From positions 62,001 to 126,000 of the forward strand of contig NZ_CADIJL010000010.1 of assembly GCF_902859695.1 (NCBI RefSeq): 64,000 bases of DNA, read 5' to 3'. A program made the position numbers and the translations under genes. This document shows, piece after piece, positions 23,176 through 31,688 of the stretch. The stretch is from Achromobacter ruhlandii. Lineage in GTDB: Bacteria; Pseudomonadota; Gammaproteobacteria; Burkholderiales; Burkholderiaceae_B. The number at the start of each line of letters is the position of its first letter. The stretch's first letter is position 1. The notes beneath the pieces were generated by a model. The model was not told the DNA's origin, did not search any database, and saw nothing but the letters and a program-made list of their open reading frames with translations.

Positions 23176-23237
23176 GCAAAGGGGACGGAATCATCTTCCG
23201 GGGAAATCCCCTTGGAAAACAACCCCGTCCCCTTTGC
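23176..23237. repeat. Compound inverted repeat between dnaX and the SRP RNA gene
   Basis: GCAAAGGGGACGG at 23176-23188 and its exact reverse complement at 23225-23237 enclose a second small hairpin (GGGGAAATCCCC). The 13-base perfect arms and nested stem look like a REP/BIME-type or miniature element. It could also shape the 3' end of the SRP RNA transcript. Whether other copies exist in the genome cannot be seen here. Confidence 0.7.
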
Positions 23238-23246
23238 GAAAACCGG

Positions 23247-23345
23247 TTGGCGAGCCTTACTCCGGCACTGACCCTAAACGACTATGGCTGCTTCGTTCCC
23301 GACCTGACCAGGTTCACCGTCGAACCATGCGAAGGGGCCCGCCAA
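23247..23345 (-). ncRNA. ffs: Signal recognition particle RNA, small bacterial (4.5S) type
   Basis: The minus strand carries the SRP RNA core: GGTGAACCTGGTCAGGTC followed by GGGAACGAAGCAGCC, the domain IV hairpin bound by Ffh. The ends TTGGCGGGCC and GGCTCGCCAA pair over ten positions and define a 99-nt molecule. Location just upstream of dnaX on the same strand is common in betaproteobacteria. The RNA with Ffh and FtsY targets nascent membrane proteins. Confidence 0.95.
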
Positions 23346-23405
23346 GCAAGATTCTAGCAGAGCTTCGCGTTGCTCGCTCGGCTAGCCTCTTGCTTGGCGG
23401 GCCCC
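23334..23405. repeat. 17-bp perfect inverted repeat including the SRP RNA 5' end
   Basis: GGGGCCCGCCAAGCAAG at 23334-23350 is repeated as its exact reverse complement at 23389-23405, 38 bases apart. The left arm contains the first ten bases of the SRP RNA, and the spacer contains its promoter. The right arm therefore is an inverted copy of the RNA start region. Confidence 0.8.
23351..23359 (-). promoter_or_regulatory. Extended -10 promoter of the SRP RNA gene
   Basis: The minus strand reads TGCTAGAAT, an extended -10 element ending six bases before the RNA 5' end deduced from base pairing. The -35 region has no good match, which an extended -10 can offset. Confidence 0.6.
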
Positions 23406-23422
23406 GGGGGGCTGTATGTGCG

Positions 23423-23459
23423 CCCCCTCCCCGGCCCTCCCCCCGAGGGGGAGGGGGAG
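23423..23459. other. GC-rich hairpin
   Basis: CCCTCCCCC at 23435-23443 pairs with GGGGGAGGG at 23447-23455 around a three-base loop, and more C/G runs extend the stem with bulges. There is no T run on either side, so it is not a classical intrinsic terminator. It may still cap the 3' end of the addA message arriving on the minus strand. Confidence 0.5.
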
Positions 23460-23463
23460 AAGA

Positions 23464-23779
23464 CGTTGCTTCGCTTGTCTTGGCGGCTCGCTTCGCTTTG
23501 CCTGGCTGGCTCGGTTGCTTTGGCTCGCTTGCTTTGGCTTGGCTTGGTTTGCCTTGTCTGGCGTTGCCTGGCTCTGCCTTGGCTTGCCTTTACTTTGCTT
23601 GGCTCGCTTCGCTTTGCCTGGCTCTGCCCTGGCTTGCCTTTACTTCTTTACTTCGCTTGGCTCGCTTCGCTTTGCATGGCGTTGCCTGGCTCTGCCTTGG
23701 CTTGCCTTGCTTTTACTTCGCTTGGCTTGCTCCGCTTTGCCTGCCTCGCTTGCTTTGGCTTGGCTTGCCCTGGTTGGGC
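23464..23779. repeat. A-depleted degenerate tandem repeat tract
   Basis: About 316 bases between the SRP RNA gene and addA contain only five A residues on the plus strand, with one A-free run of 128 bases (23464-23591). The sequence is built from imperfect units of about 57-65 bases beginning GGCTCGCTTCGCTTTGCCTG, at 23485, 23541, 23601, 23659 and 23724, themselves made of CTTGG/GCTTTGCC words. Plus-strand frames through it read as Leu/Ala/Trp-rich nonsense, and I do not regard it as coding. This and the two preceding entries account for the 444-base gap. Confidence 0.85.
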
Positions 23780-23789
23780 AGGGGGGCTG

Positions 23790-26700
23790 CTACAGGTCTA
23801 TCCAGGCGCGGGCGCGGGGGAAGTAGAGGGCGGCGCGGGCTTTGCGGCCGTCCAGGGCGGTGACTTGGGCGCAGTAGCGCAGGAGTTGGTCGCCGTGGCG
23901 TTGGCGCATGCGCTGGGCGAAGGCGGCGGGGGATTCGTTGGGTTGGGGGCGGCCTGTTTTGTAGTCGACGATGAGCCAGCCGTCTTCGGTGCTGAGGGCC
24001 AGGTCGATGACGGAGACCTTGCCGGCGGCGTCGATGAGGGGCCATTCGCGGCGGGCGCCGGATTGGGAGAGGAGCCAGAGGCCGCGGTCGTCGGCCAGGG
24101 TGGACTGGAGCGTGTCCAGGACGGCCTCGGCGGCGGCGTCGGCCTGGCTGGCGGGGATGCCGGCGCGGGTCAGTTGGCGGCGCATGGCGGGCAGGCGCTG
24201 GGCCAGGGCGTCGGCCGGCCAGGCCGCGATGCCGTCCTGGCCGATGCGGGCCAGCCAGGCGTGGGCCAGGGTGCCGATGGCGGCGTCGTAGCCGGATTCG
24301 AGTTGCCAGGCCGGATGCTCGGCGCTGTCGCCCCAGGCGCCGCGCGCGGCGGCGGCGAAGCCGGGGCTGATGGCGACGTCGGCCTGCCGCGCCAATTGCG
24401 CCAGGCCGTCACGGTGCAGCCGGCGCAGCGGTTCGCCTTGCCACTCGGGCGCGTCGGCCACGGGCTCGGCCGTGTCGCCATCGGCGGCCGGCGGCACCGG
24501 TGTCGCCAAGCAGGGCCAGAGGCGGCCCAGCAGGCTCGCGGAGGATGGCGTCTTGGGCTGGCCGCTGGCCTCGTCGACGCTGACGTGGCCGACCAGATGC
24601 AGGCGCTTGCGGGCGCGGGTGGCGGCGACGTACAGCAGGCGGTCGATCTCATAGGAGGCGCGGCGGGCCTCGCGCGCGCCCAGGTAGCGCGACACGGGAT
24701 CGGCCTCGGTTTCGGCGCGCGGCTTGACCGGGCCGAACAGCACGCGGCCGCCGCTTTGCTCGAACCGCACCAGCGGCGGCTGGTCGCCGCGCGGCGCGCG
24801 ATGCAGGCCGTACAGGATCACGGTCTCGAACTGCAGGCCCTTGGACTTGTGCATGGTCATGATCTCGACCGCGGCCTCATCGTCGGCGGCGTCGGGCGCG
24901 GCGAACAGGCGGGCGATGCCGGTATCCAGCGCGGCCGCGTCGATGGCCCCGTGCGGCGCCAGGCGCTCGACCAGCTGGAACAGGCTTTCGGCGTCGTTGG
25001 CGACCGACGGGCCGCTGTAGAGCGCCGGCCCGCCCAGGCGGCGCCACAGCGTCTCGACCCAGGCCGCGAACGGCATCGCGCCCGAGGCGTTGCGCGTATC
25101 CAGCAATATCGCCGCCACCTGCCGCAGGCGCGCGTATTCCTCGGGGCGCAGCACGGCCTCGGCCGAACGCGGGGTATCGGCGCCGCTGAACGAAGGCTCG
25201 CCATCGCTGGCCGCGATCGGCATCAACGCCGGATCAGCGCGCGAGGCATCAGGCGCCGCATCGTCGAACAAGGCCCCTTGCGCCGGGTGCTCGGTGTCGT
25301 CGAACAGCGATCCCTGCCGCGCCGCCGGGGCGGTGGCCACGGGCGCCGCCACGGCCTTCGCCGGCGCCGGGCGCAACAGGCGCTCCAGCAGCACCGGCAC
25401 CGGCGTCACGTGATCGGCGCCGAACAGGCGCTGCAGCGATTCCAGCGTCAGGCCGCAGAACGGCGCGCGCAGCACCGACAGCCACGCCAGCCGGTCGCCC
25501 GGATGCGACAGCGCCCGCACCAGTTGCACCAGGTCCGCCACCACCGGCCGCAGCGCCAGCGGCACCAGGTCCACCGCGCGGCAGCGGATGCCTTCCTGCG
25601 CCAGCCGGCGCGTCAGGTTGCCCAGGTGGCTGCGGGCCCGCACCAGGATGGCGACCGGGTGCTTGCTGCCCGCGTGTTCGGCCAGCGCCTGCCGCACCAG
25701 GCCGACGGCGATGTCCTCGGCCTGTTCCTCGGCCGGCGCGGCGCCGGCGCGCGACCAGGCGGGATGGAAGCGCACCGCCGGATCCGGCAAGGCCTCGTGA
25801 AAAGCCGTGGACGGGCTGTACTTGATGGCGCCCGCGGCGGCGTCGCTACGCTTGGGCAAGAGTTGCGCGAACGACTGGTTGACCCAGTCGACGATGCCGG
25901 CCTGCGAGCGGAAATTGTCGGTCAGGTTGAGGAAACCCGGTTGCAGTTCGCCCACGCCCGTTTCCGCGACTTCGAGGAACAGCCCCACCTCCGCCTTGCG
26001 GAAACGGTAGATCGACTGCATCGGATCGCCCACCAGGAACAGGCTGCGGCCGTCGCCCTCCTGCCAGCCGGAGGTCAACGTTTTCAACAGATCGAGCTGC
26101 GTCTGGCTGGTGTCCTGGAATTCGTCGATCAGCAGGTGGCGGATGGACGCGTCGAGCTTGAGCAGCAGCTCGCCCGGATCGTCGGCGCTGCCCAGCGCCG
26201 AGGCGGCGCGCTGCGAGATCTCGATGAAATCGACCTCGCCGGTGTCGGCAAAGCGCAGGCGCAATTGCGCCACCGCCAGCGCCAGCGTCATCAACTGCGC
26301 GCCCAGCACTTCCCATTGGGCATCGCTCAAGCGCGGCGCGGGGATATCGCGCACCGCGGCCAGGCGCCGCACCCACGGCGCGTCGCCATCGGCGCTCTCG
26401 AGCCAGGCGACGAAGGGTTCTTTGTGCGCGCACTTGGGCGGAAAACCGAGTGTCTTGGTGACGGTCTTGCGCAGCGAACCATTGCCGGTGAGCAGCAGAT
26501 GCGCAACGGCGCGCCACTGGTCCAGTACCTCGGCGTCGGCCGGCAGTTCCTCGGTCCAGTCGAGCAAGGCCGCCAGGCGGTCGTCCTCGCCGCCGTCCCG
26601 CAATTGCGCCGCGGCCAGCCGCGCCGGGCCGCACAGCGCGTCGGCCCAGCCGTAGGGCATGGCCTCGCACAGCGCGTCCAGGTCCTCGCCGATGGCCTCG

Positions 26701-27347
26701 GCCAGGGTTTGCTCCAGCGCCTCGCGGTCGGAACCATGGCGCAGCAGCGGCAGCCACTGGTCGCGCTGGCCGAGCATGTCGGCGATGGCGTCCTTGGCCG
26801 CCTGCACGTCCACGTCCATGTGCTGCAGCAGGATGCGGACCGCGTCGTAGTCGTCCGCCAGGTCGAGCGTGGCGCGCGCCGCCGCTTCGTAGTGGGCGCG
26901 GGCGTCGTCGGTGATGTCGGGCATGCCGCCCAGTTCGGATAGCCACGGCATGCTGCGGACCAGGCCGGCGCAGAACGAGTCGATGGTGCGGATCGCCAGC
27001 CGCGCCGGATGCTCCAGCAGGTGCCATTCCAGTTCGGCGTTGCGCGCCAGCGCGGCGCGCGCCAGTTCCCAACTGAGGCGTTCGTGGGCGGCCTCCGGCG
27101 GCGCGTCCAGGCCGCGGCGCAACTTGCTCAACACGCGCGCATGCATCTCCGACGCCGCCTTGCGCGTGAAGGTGATGGCGACGATTTCCTCGGGGCGGTT
27201 GACGGTGGCCAGCAGCGCCAGGATGCGGTCGGTCAGCAGTTCGGTCTTGCCGGAGCCGGCGGGCGCCTGCACCAGGAAAGAGCGTGCGGGGTCCAGCGCC
27301 GCCGCGCGCGCGGCATGGTCCTGGGGCTGGCGTTCCATATCGGCCAT
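23790..27347 (-). CDS. UvrD-type helicase-nuclease, AddA-like
   Basis: An 1185-residue superfamily 1 helicase for double-strand-break processing. Motif I is FLVQAPAGSGKTELLTDR near residue 28, motif Ia AITFTRKAASEMHARV, motif II LLIDEFQDTSQTQ near residue 405, and motif III/IV FLVGDPMQSIYRFRKAEV. At the C-terminus WLIVDYKTGRP, preceded by an Asp in VIDLALSTEDG, forms a PD-(D/E)XK nuclease site as in AddA/RecB. It starts three bases after the AddB-like gene. Together they would form an AddAB-type end-resection enzyme acting ahead of RecA. The exact subfamily needs a tree. Confidence 0.88.
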   Translation of the reverse strand: MADMERQPQDHAARAAALDPARSFLVQAPAGSGKTELLTDRILALLATVNRPEEIVAITFTRKAASEMHARVLSKLRRGLDAPPEAAHERLSWELARAALARNAELEWHLLEHPARLAIRTIDSFCAGLVRSMPWLSELGGMPDITDDARAHYEAAARATLDLADDYDAVRILLQHMDVDVQAAKDAIADMLGQRDQWLPLLRHGSDREALEQTLAEAIGEDLDALCEAMPYGWADALCGPARLAAAQLRDGGEDDRLAALLDWTEELPADAEVLDQWRAVAHLLLTGNGSLRKTVTKTLGFPPKCAHKEPFVAWLESADGDAPWVRRLAAVRDIPAPRLSDAQWEVLGAQLMTLALAVAQLRLRFADTGEVDFIEISQRAASALGSADDPGELLLKLDASIRHLLIDEFQDTSQTQLDLLKTLTSGWQEGDGRSLFLVGDPMQSIYRFRKAEVGLFLEVAETGVGELQPGFLNLTDNFRSQAGIVDWVNQSFAQLLPKRSDAAAGAIKYSPSTAFHEALPDPAVRFHPAWSRAGAAPAEEQAEDIAVGLVRQALAEHAGSKHPVAILVRARSHLGNLTRRLAQEGIRCRAVDLVPLALRPVVADLVQLVRALSHPGDRLAWLSVLRAPFCGLTLESLQRLFGADHVTPVPVLLERLLRPAPAKAVAAPVATAPAARQGSLFDDTEHPAQGALFDDAAPDASRADPALMPIAASDGEPSFSGADTPRSAEAVLRPEEYARLRQVAAILLDTRNASGAMPFAAWVETLWRRLGGPALYSGPSVANDAESLFQLVERLAPHGAIDAAALDTGIARLFAAPDAADDEAAVEIMTMHKSKGLQFETVILYGLHRAPRGDQPPLVRFEQSGGRVLFGPVKPRAETEADPVSRYLGAREARRASYEIDRLLYVAATRARKRLHLVGHVSVDEASGQPKTPSSASLLGRLWPCLATPVPPAADGDTAEPVADAPEWQGEPLRRLHRDGLAQLARQADVAISPGFAAAARGAWGDSAEHPAWQLESGYDAAIGTLAHAWLARIGQDGIAAWPADALAQRLPAMRRQLTRAGIPASQADAAAEAVLDTLQSTLADDRGLWLLSQSGARREWPLIDAAGKVSVIDLALSTEDGWLIVDYKTGRPQPNESPAAFAQRMRQRHGDQLLRYCAQVTALDGRKARAALYFPRARAWIDL

Positions 27348-27350
27348 GGC

Positions 27351-30014
27351 TCAGGCGTCCTCGTCATCCAGGTGCAGGCGCAGGAAAGGCAGCGCGTCGC
27401 AGTATTTCAGGTCGTCGCGGCGGTAAGCGACGTTGGCGGCATGGCCCGCCACGTATTCATCGGCCAGCGACTCGATCGCGGCGCGCCAGCGCTGGCGGAT
27501 CTCGGGCCAGGACAGGCCGTCGAAGTACTTGCTCTCGGCCGCCAGCGTCACGCCTTCCATGCCCAGGTCTTCGTCGGCCAGGCCCTGCGCCGCCACCTGG
27601 CGCGCATGGATCTGGGCCAGCACCAGGCCAGCCACTTCGCCGCCGGCGGCATCGGCCAGCACCGAGGCGTAGAACGGCAACTGCACGTTCACCGGACGGC
27701 TGCGCGACCAATCGGGCTCGGGCTTGGCGGCGGCCACGCCGGTCTTGTAGTCGACGATGACGTTGCGGCCGTCGGCCAGCGTGTCGATGCGGTCCAGCCG
27801 CAGCTTCAGGTGCAGCGGGCCATGGCGCCATTCATGGTTCTTCTCGACCTGCGCCACCGCGAACGGCAGGCGCTGGGCTTCCATGTCCAGCCACGACGCC
27901 AGCACCGTCCGCGCGCGGGCGCATTCCAGCGCCTTCAGCGCCGGCGCATACTGCTGCAGTTCTTCCTCGGCGGCCTGCGCCACCGCCTGCTCCAGCAAGG
28001 CGGGCAGGCGGCCGCCGGCCAGCGTGTCATGCAAGGCCTCCTGGTCGGGCAGCATGCCCCACACCAGTTCCAACGCCTTGTGCAGGAACTGGCCGCGCAC
28101 GTTCACCGTGGCCGCGTCGGCATAGGCCGCGAGTTCGCGCCCGCCCAGCCGGTGGCGCACGAACGCCCACAGGGGGTTGCGCGCCTGCGTGTCCAGTACA
28201 TCCAGCCCGCCGCCGCCATGGTCGTGGGAGGTGAGGGGCGGCCCTTGCGCGTCGTCCAGCGTTTCCTGCGGCAAGGCGGCCACGGCGGCGGCCGGCGCCG
28301 GCCGCCAATCGGTCAGGGCGGCCTCGGCGATCAGCGGCGACGGCCGCAACTCGCGTTCGCCATCCATATGCGCGTGGCTGACGATGACCTCCGGCGCGCA
28401 GCGGCACAGCGCCGCGTAGATGCCCTCGGCCCACTCGCGTTCGCGCTCGGGCGTGGCGCGCGGCGCCTTGGCCTGGCGCAGCACCGCCAGCGGCAGCAGC
28501 GGGTTCGGCTTGGGCGAGGCCGGCAGCACATCGTCGGTCAGGCCCAGCATCCACACGCCGTCCCAGAAACCGCCTTCGGCTTCCAGCAGGCCCAGCACAT
28601 CCAGGCGCGCCAGCGGGTCGCGCTGCGGCTGGAACGCGGCCGAGCGCGCCACGCTCTGGAGCAGGTTGACCGCCGCCACGCCGCCCAGCTTGCCGGCGGC
28701 CGGCGCCAGCGCCGAGAAGCCGCCCAACGCCTCGCCGAACGCGCCCAGCACCTGATAGCCGACGCTGTCCAGCGCGCCCTCGCCGGGAAAGCCGAGGGCC
28801 GTCAGCGCCGCCTTCATACGCAACATCCAGACATCGCTGGTGGCGCGCGCGCCCCCCTTGGTCCAGATCTCCATGGCCTGGTCCCAGGCCTGCGCCAGCG
28901 GCGGCAACTGCGACAGTTGCTTGCGCCATTCCGTCGCGGACAGGCGGATCTGGCCGCGACGGCGCCAGCGCGCATCGAGCGCGGCCATGCCGGCGCGGTC
29001 GCTGACATCGCCCGCGCAGTGGCCCGCCAGCAGCGCGGCGCCCAACACCTCGACGCCGCAGCCCTTGCCGGCCGCGCATTCGGCCAGCGCGCGCAGCCAC
29101 GCCAACGCGGCGCGCGCCAGCGGCCATTCGTCCAGCGGACGGCCGACCGCCACGTTGAAGGCGAAGGCCGGCGCGCCGTCATGGCCAGCCAGCGCCTGAC
29201 TGATGATGCGCCGCGCGAACGGCGATTCGGCTTCGAGCTGGGGCGAGACGATGGCGTAGCGGCCGCTGGGATGACGCTTGAGCTGGCTGGCGGCCCACTC
29301 GGCCGCCGCGCGCCATTCTGCGCCCTGGTCCGGCGCCTCGTAGCGGCGCGGCGCGGCGGGCGCGCGCTGCGTGTCGCGCCATTGCGCAATCAGGCAGCCC
29401 TGTTCCTCGAACGCCCGCAGCAGGCGCCGGAAGCGTGGCGACATGTCGGTGAACCCGGCCAGCACCAGATGGCCCGGCACGGCCAGCCGGCCGTCCTCGA
29501 GCGCCCGCAACACGCGAGCATAGCCCTGGTTGGCGTCCTCGGCGTCGATGGCGGCCAGGGCCTGGCGGTAACGTTCGCGCCAGCGCGCGAAACCGCGGTA
29601 TTCGTCGGTGTCGGCGCCGGACGGCACGCGCAGCGCCCACTCGTCCATGAGCTGGTCCGCGTCCATCGACAGGCGCGCGGCCTGGCTCGCGTCCAGCAGC
29701 ACGCGCTCGGCCTCCTCGGCGCGTATGGCTTCGGTCCAGACCAGCTGGGTAGCGAAGCCGTCAAGCCGGTAGGCCGGCACGTCGTCATCGGTCTCGAACG
29801 CCAGCTCATTGGCGGATTCGGCCAGCCAGGCGGACAACGGCAGGATGCGCGGCAACTCGCTGACCTGGCGCTCCTGGCGCAGCAACCCGGCCAGCTCGAG
29901 CGTGAGCCGGCGCGACAGGCGGTTGTTGACTGTCAGCACCAGCATGTCGGCGGCAGGCATGTCGCCGATGGCGGACAGGCTCAGGTCGGGGTAGGAAAGC
30001 GGGTCGTCCTGCAT
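27351..30014 (-). CDS. PD-(D/E)XK nuclease, AddB-like partner of the helicase
   Basis: An 887-residue partner protein. The C-terminal nuclease motif is LRLDRIDTLADGRNVIVDYKTG with a following QLPFYASVL, as in RecB/AddB-family nucleases. The N-terminal part has an inactivated helicase-like fold plan typical of AddB, with no convincing Walker A. I see no four-cysteine iron-sulphur cluster pattern of Bacillus AddB. The start is uncertain: GTG 30044 is ten codons earlier in the same frame, and neither has a clear ribosome site. Three bases separate the stop from addA. Confidence 0.82.
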   Translation of the reverse strand: MQDDPLSYPDLSLSAIGDMPAADMLVLTVNNRLSRRLTLELAGLLRQERQVSELPRILPLSAWLAESANELAFETDDDVPAYRLDGFATQLVWTEAIRAEEAERVLLDASQAARLSMDADQLMDEWALRVPSGADTDEYRGFARWRERYRQALAAIDAEDANQGYARVLRALEDGRLAVPGHLVLAGFTDMSPRFRRLLRAFEEQGCLIAQWRDTQRAPAAPRRYEAPDQGAEWRAAAEWAASQLKRHPSGRYAIVSPQLEAESPFARRIISQALAGHDGAPAFAFNVAVGRPLDEWPLARAALAWLRALAECAAGKGCGVEVLGAALLAGHCAGDVSDRAGMAALDARWRRRGQIRLSATEWRKQLSQLPPLAQAWDQAMEIWTKGGARATSDVWMLRMKAALTALGFPGEGALDSVGYQVLGAFGEALGGFSALAPAAGKLGGVAAVNLLQSVARSAAFQPQRDPLARLDVLGLLEAEGGFWDGVWMLGLTDDVLPASPKPNPLLPLAVLRQAKAPRATPEREREWAEGIYAALCRCAPEVIVSHAHMDGERELRPSPLIAEAALTDWRPAPAAAVAALPQETLDDAQGPPLTSHDHGGGGLDVLDTQARNPLWAFVRHRLGGRELAAYADAATVNVRGQFLHKALELVWGMLPDQEALHDTLAGGRLPALLEQAVAQAAEEELQQYAPALKALECARARTVLASWLDMEAQRLPFAVAQVEKNHEWRHGPLHLKLRLDRIDTLADGRNVIVDYKTGVAAAKPEPDWSRSRPVNVQLPFYASVLADAAGGEVAGLVLAQIHARQVAAQGLADEDLGMEGVTLAAESKYFDGLSWPEIRQRWRAAIESLADEYVAGHAANVAYRRDDLKYCDALPFLRLHLDDEDA

Positions 30015-30098
30015 GGGCGGCGTGAAAACGCGGTACGGAAGCACGGCGTGGAATCGATTACCGCCGTAGGATACCGCGCCCTCGCCCCACCCGCGCGG

Positions 30099-30260
30099 CT
30101 AGAAACCACACAGCGACGCCAGGTTTTCCCAATGGATCTGCATCTCGGGCTGGGTGTAGCCCCAGAAGGCCAGGCCCAGCACCAGGGCCAGCGCCCCCCA
30201 GCCCGCCAGTCGCCAGACGCGATGGCGGCGGGCGGGCGATGCGGAGGGCGAGTCGGTCAT
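30099..30260 (-). CDS. Small single-span membrane protein
   Basis: A 53-residue protein with a basic N-terminus (ARRHRVWR), one hydrophobic segment (LAGWGALALVLGLAFWGY) and a short hydrophilic tail ending in ENLASLCGF. It begins 16 bases after the MFS transporter stop, so it is probably translated from the same message and may be an accessory peptide. I do not recognise a family. Its position and clean membrane topology are the only support. Confidence 0.5.
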   Translation of the reverse strand: MTDSPSASPARRHRVWRLAGWGALALVLGLAFWGYTQPEMQIHWENLASLCGF

Positions 30261-30276
30261 CAGGGTCACCCGCGTA

Positions 30277-31476
30277 TCAGGCGGTCGCCGGCTGCGCCAG
30301 CGGCTGCTCGCGCACCGGCAGGCACAGCAGCGCGGCGGCCACCGCCAGCGCCACGCCCAGCCACCAGACCAGGTCGTAGTTGCCGGTCTTGGCATAGGCA
30401 TAACCGCCCAGCCACACGCCGATGAAACTGCCAACCTGGTGTCCCAAAAAGACGATGCCCGACAGGGTCGCGGCATAACGCAGGCCATAGATCTGGCCGA
30501 TCAGCCCCTGCGTCAGCGGCACCGTACCCAGCCAGAACAGCCCCATCCAGGCCGCGAACGCATACAGCACCCACGGCGACAGCGGCATCCACAACAGCAG
30601 CAGGATGCCGAAGGCGCGCATGCCGTAGACCACCGCCAGCAGGCGCTTCTTGCTGTACTGGCCGCCAAGCTTGCCGGCGTAGAACGACCCCAGCACGTTG
30701 AACAGCCCGATCAGCGCGATCGCGGTGGCGCCCTGCCCCGGCGTCAGGCCGCCGTCGGTGACGTAGGCCGGCAGGTGCAGGGTGATGAACGCGGTGTGGA
30801 AGCCGCAGACGAAATAGCTCCAGAACAGGAAATGGAACGACGGATGCCGCACCGCCTGCCGCACCGCCGCCGTCAGCGATTGCTGCGGCCCGCCGTGGGC
30901 CTGCGGACGGCCGCGCAGGTAATAGGCCAGCGGCGCCGCGCAAGCGACGAACAGCGACAGCACCCACAACGCGCCCGGCCAGTCCAGGCCGGTAATCAGC
31001 GCCTGCCCGGTCGGCACCACGGCGAACTGACCAAGCGAGCCGCCGGCGCTGGCGATGCCCATGGCGGTGCTGCGGTAGGCCGGCGGCACGGCGCGCGCCA
31101 CCACCGGCAGGATCACCGGAAACGTGGTGCCGGCCTGGCCCAGGCCGACCAGCAGGCCGGCGCTCAGGTACAGCGTGGTTTCGTCGGTGGCGAAGCGGGT
31201 GCCGATCATGCCCAGCATGTACAGCGCCGCGCCCAGCGCGATGGTGCGGCCGGAGCCATAGCGGTCGGCCAGGATGCCCATGAAAATGCAGGCCACGCCC
31301 CAGACCAGATTCTGCAGCGCGAAGGCCATGGAAAACACTTCGCGGCTCCAGCCATGGGCCAGGCCCATCGGCTGCATGAACAGGCCAAAGGTGGCGCGCA
31401 CGCCCATGGCCAGCAGCACCACCAGGGTACCCAGAATGATGGTGCGCACGTAACGCGTATCGGTAGTGCTCGACAT
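30277..31476 (-). CDS. MFS transporter
   Basis: A 399-residue major facilitator with about twelve hydrophobic segments. The loop 2-3 motif appears as GILADRYGSGRTIALGAAL, and the second half repeats it as YAGKLGGQYSKKRLLAVVYG. Substrate is not shown; related MFS proteins carry carboxylic acids. The gene is divergent from the nitronate monooxygenase gene. The MarR-type palindrome at 31634-31648 lies between the two starts, so it could control both. Confidence 0.9.
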   Translation of the reverse strand: MSSTTDTRYVRTIILGTLVVLLAMGVRATFGLFMQPMGLAHGWSREVFSMAFALQNLVWGVACIFMGILADRYGSGRTIALGAALYMLGMIGTRFATDETTLYLSAGLLVGLGQAGTTFPVILPVVARAVPPAYRSTAMGIASAGGSLGQFAVVPTGQALITGLDWPGALWVLSLFVACAAPLAYYLRGRPQAHGGPQQSLTAAVRQAVRHPSFHFLFWSYFVCGFHTAFITLHLPAYVTDGGLTPGQGATAIALIGLFNVLGSFYAGKLGGQYSKKRLLAVVYGMRAFGILLLLWMPLSPWVLYAFAAWMGLFWLGTVPLTQGLIGQIYGLRYAATLSGIVFLGHQVGSFIGVWLGGYAYAKTGNYDLVWWLGVALAVAAALLCLPVREQPLAQPATA

Positions 31477-31633
31477 GATTGTTCTTATTGATGGAGAAAG
31501 GCGTCCCCTCCTCGGGACGGCCGGGCCGTGAGCCAGACGCGCACATCATAAACAAATAACCCGGAGCCACCGGCAATACCCGTGTCGCCGCATCGCGTAT
31601 CACGCCAGGGCTTGCGCCACACCCAACAATATA

Positions 31634-31648
31634 GTTGATTTTATCAAC
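31634..31648. promoter_or_regulatory. Putative MarR operator 1 (GTTGAT-N3-ATCAAC)
   Basis: GTTGATTTTATCAAC is a perfect palindrome with six-base arms, 41 bases before the nitronate monooxygenase start. Nearly identical sites stand at 36564-36578 and 40660-40674, before two other operons around the marR gene. The surrounding sequence is A/T-rich, as at a promoter. Confidence 0.7.
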
Positions 31649-31688
31649 CAATTATTCCAGAATGGGATTTTCCCCATCCTGATCAGCC

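Noticed and set aside
23370-26942. Plus-strand frame crossing the repeat tract and running opposite addA
   Set aside because: The start is Leu/Ala/Trp repeat translation and the rest is the shadow of the helicase gene.
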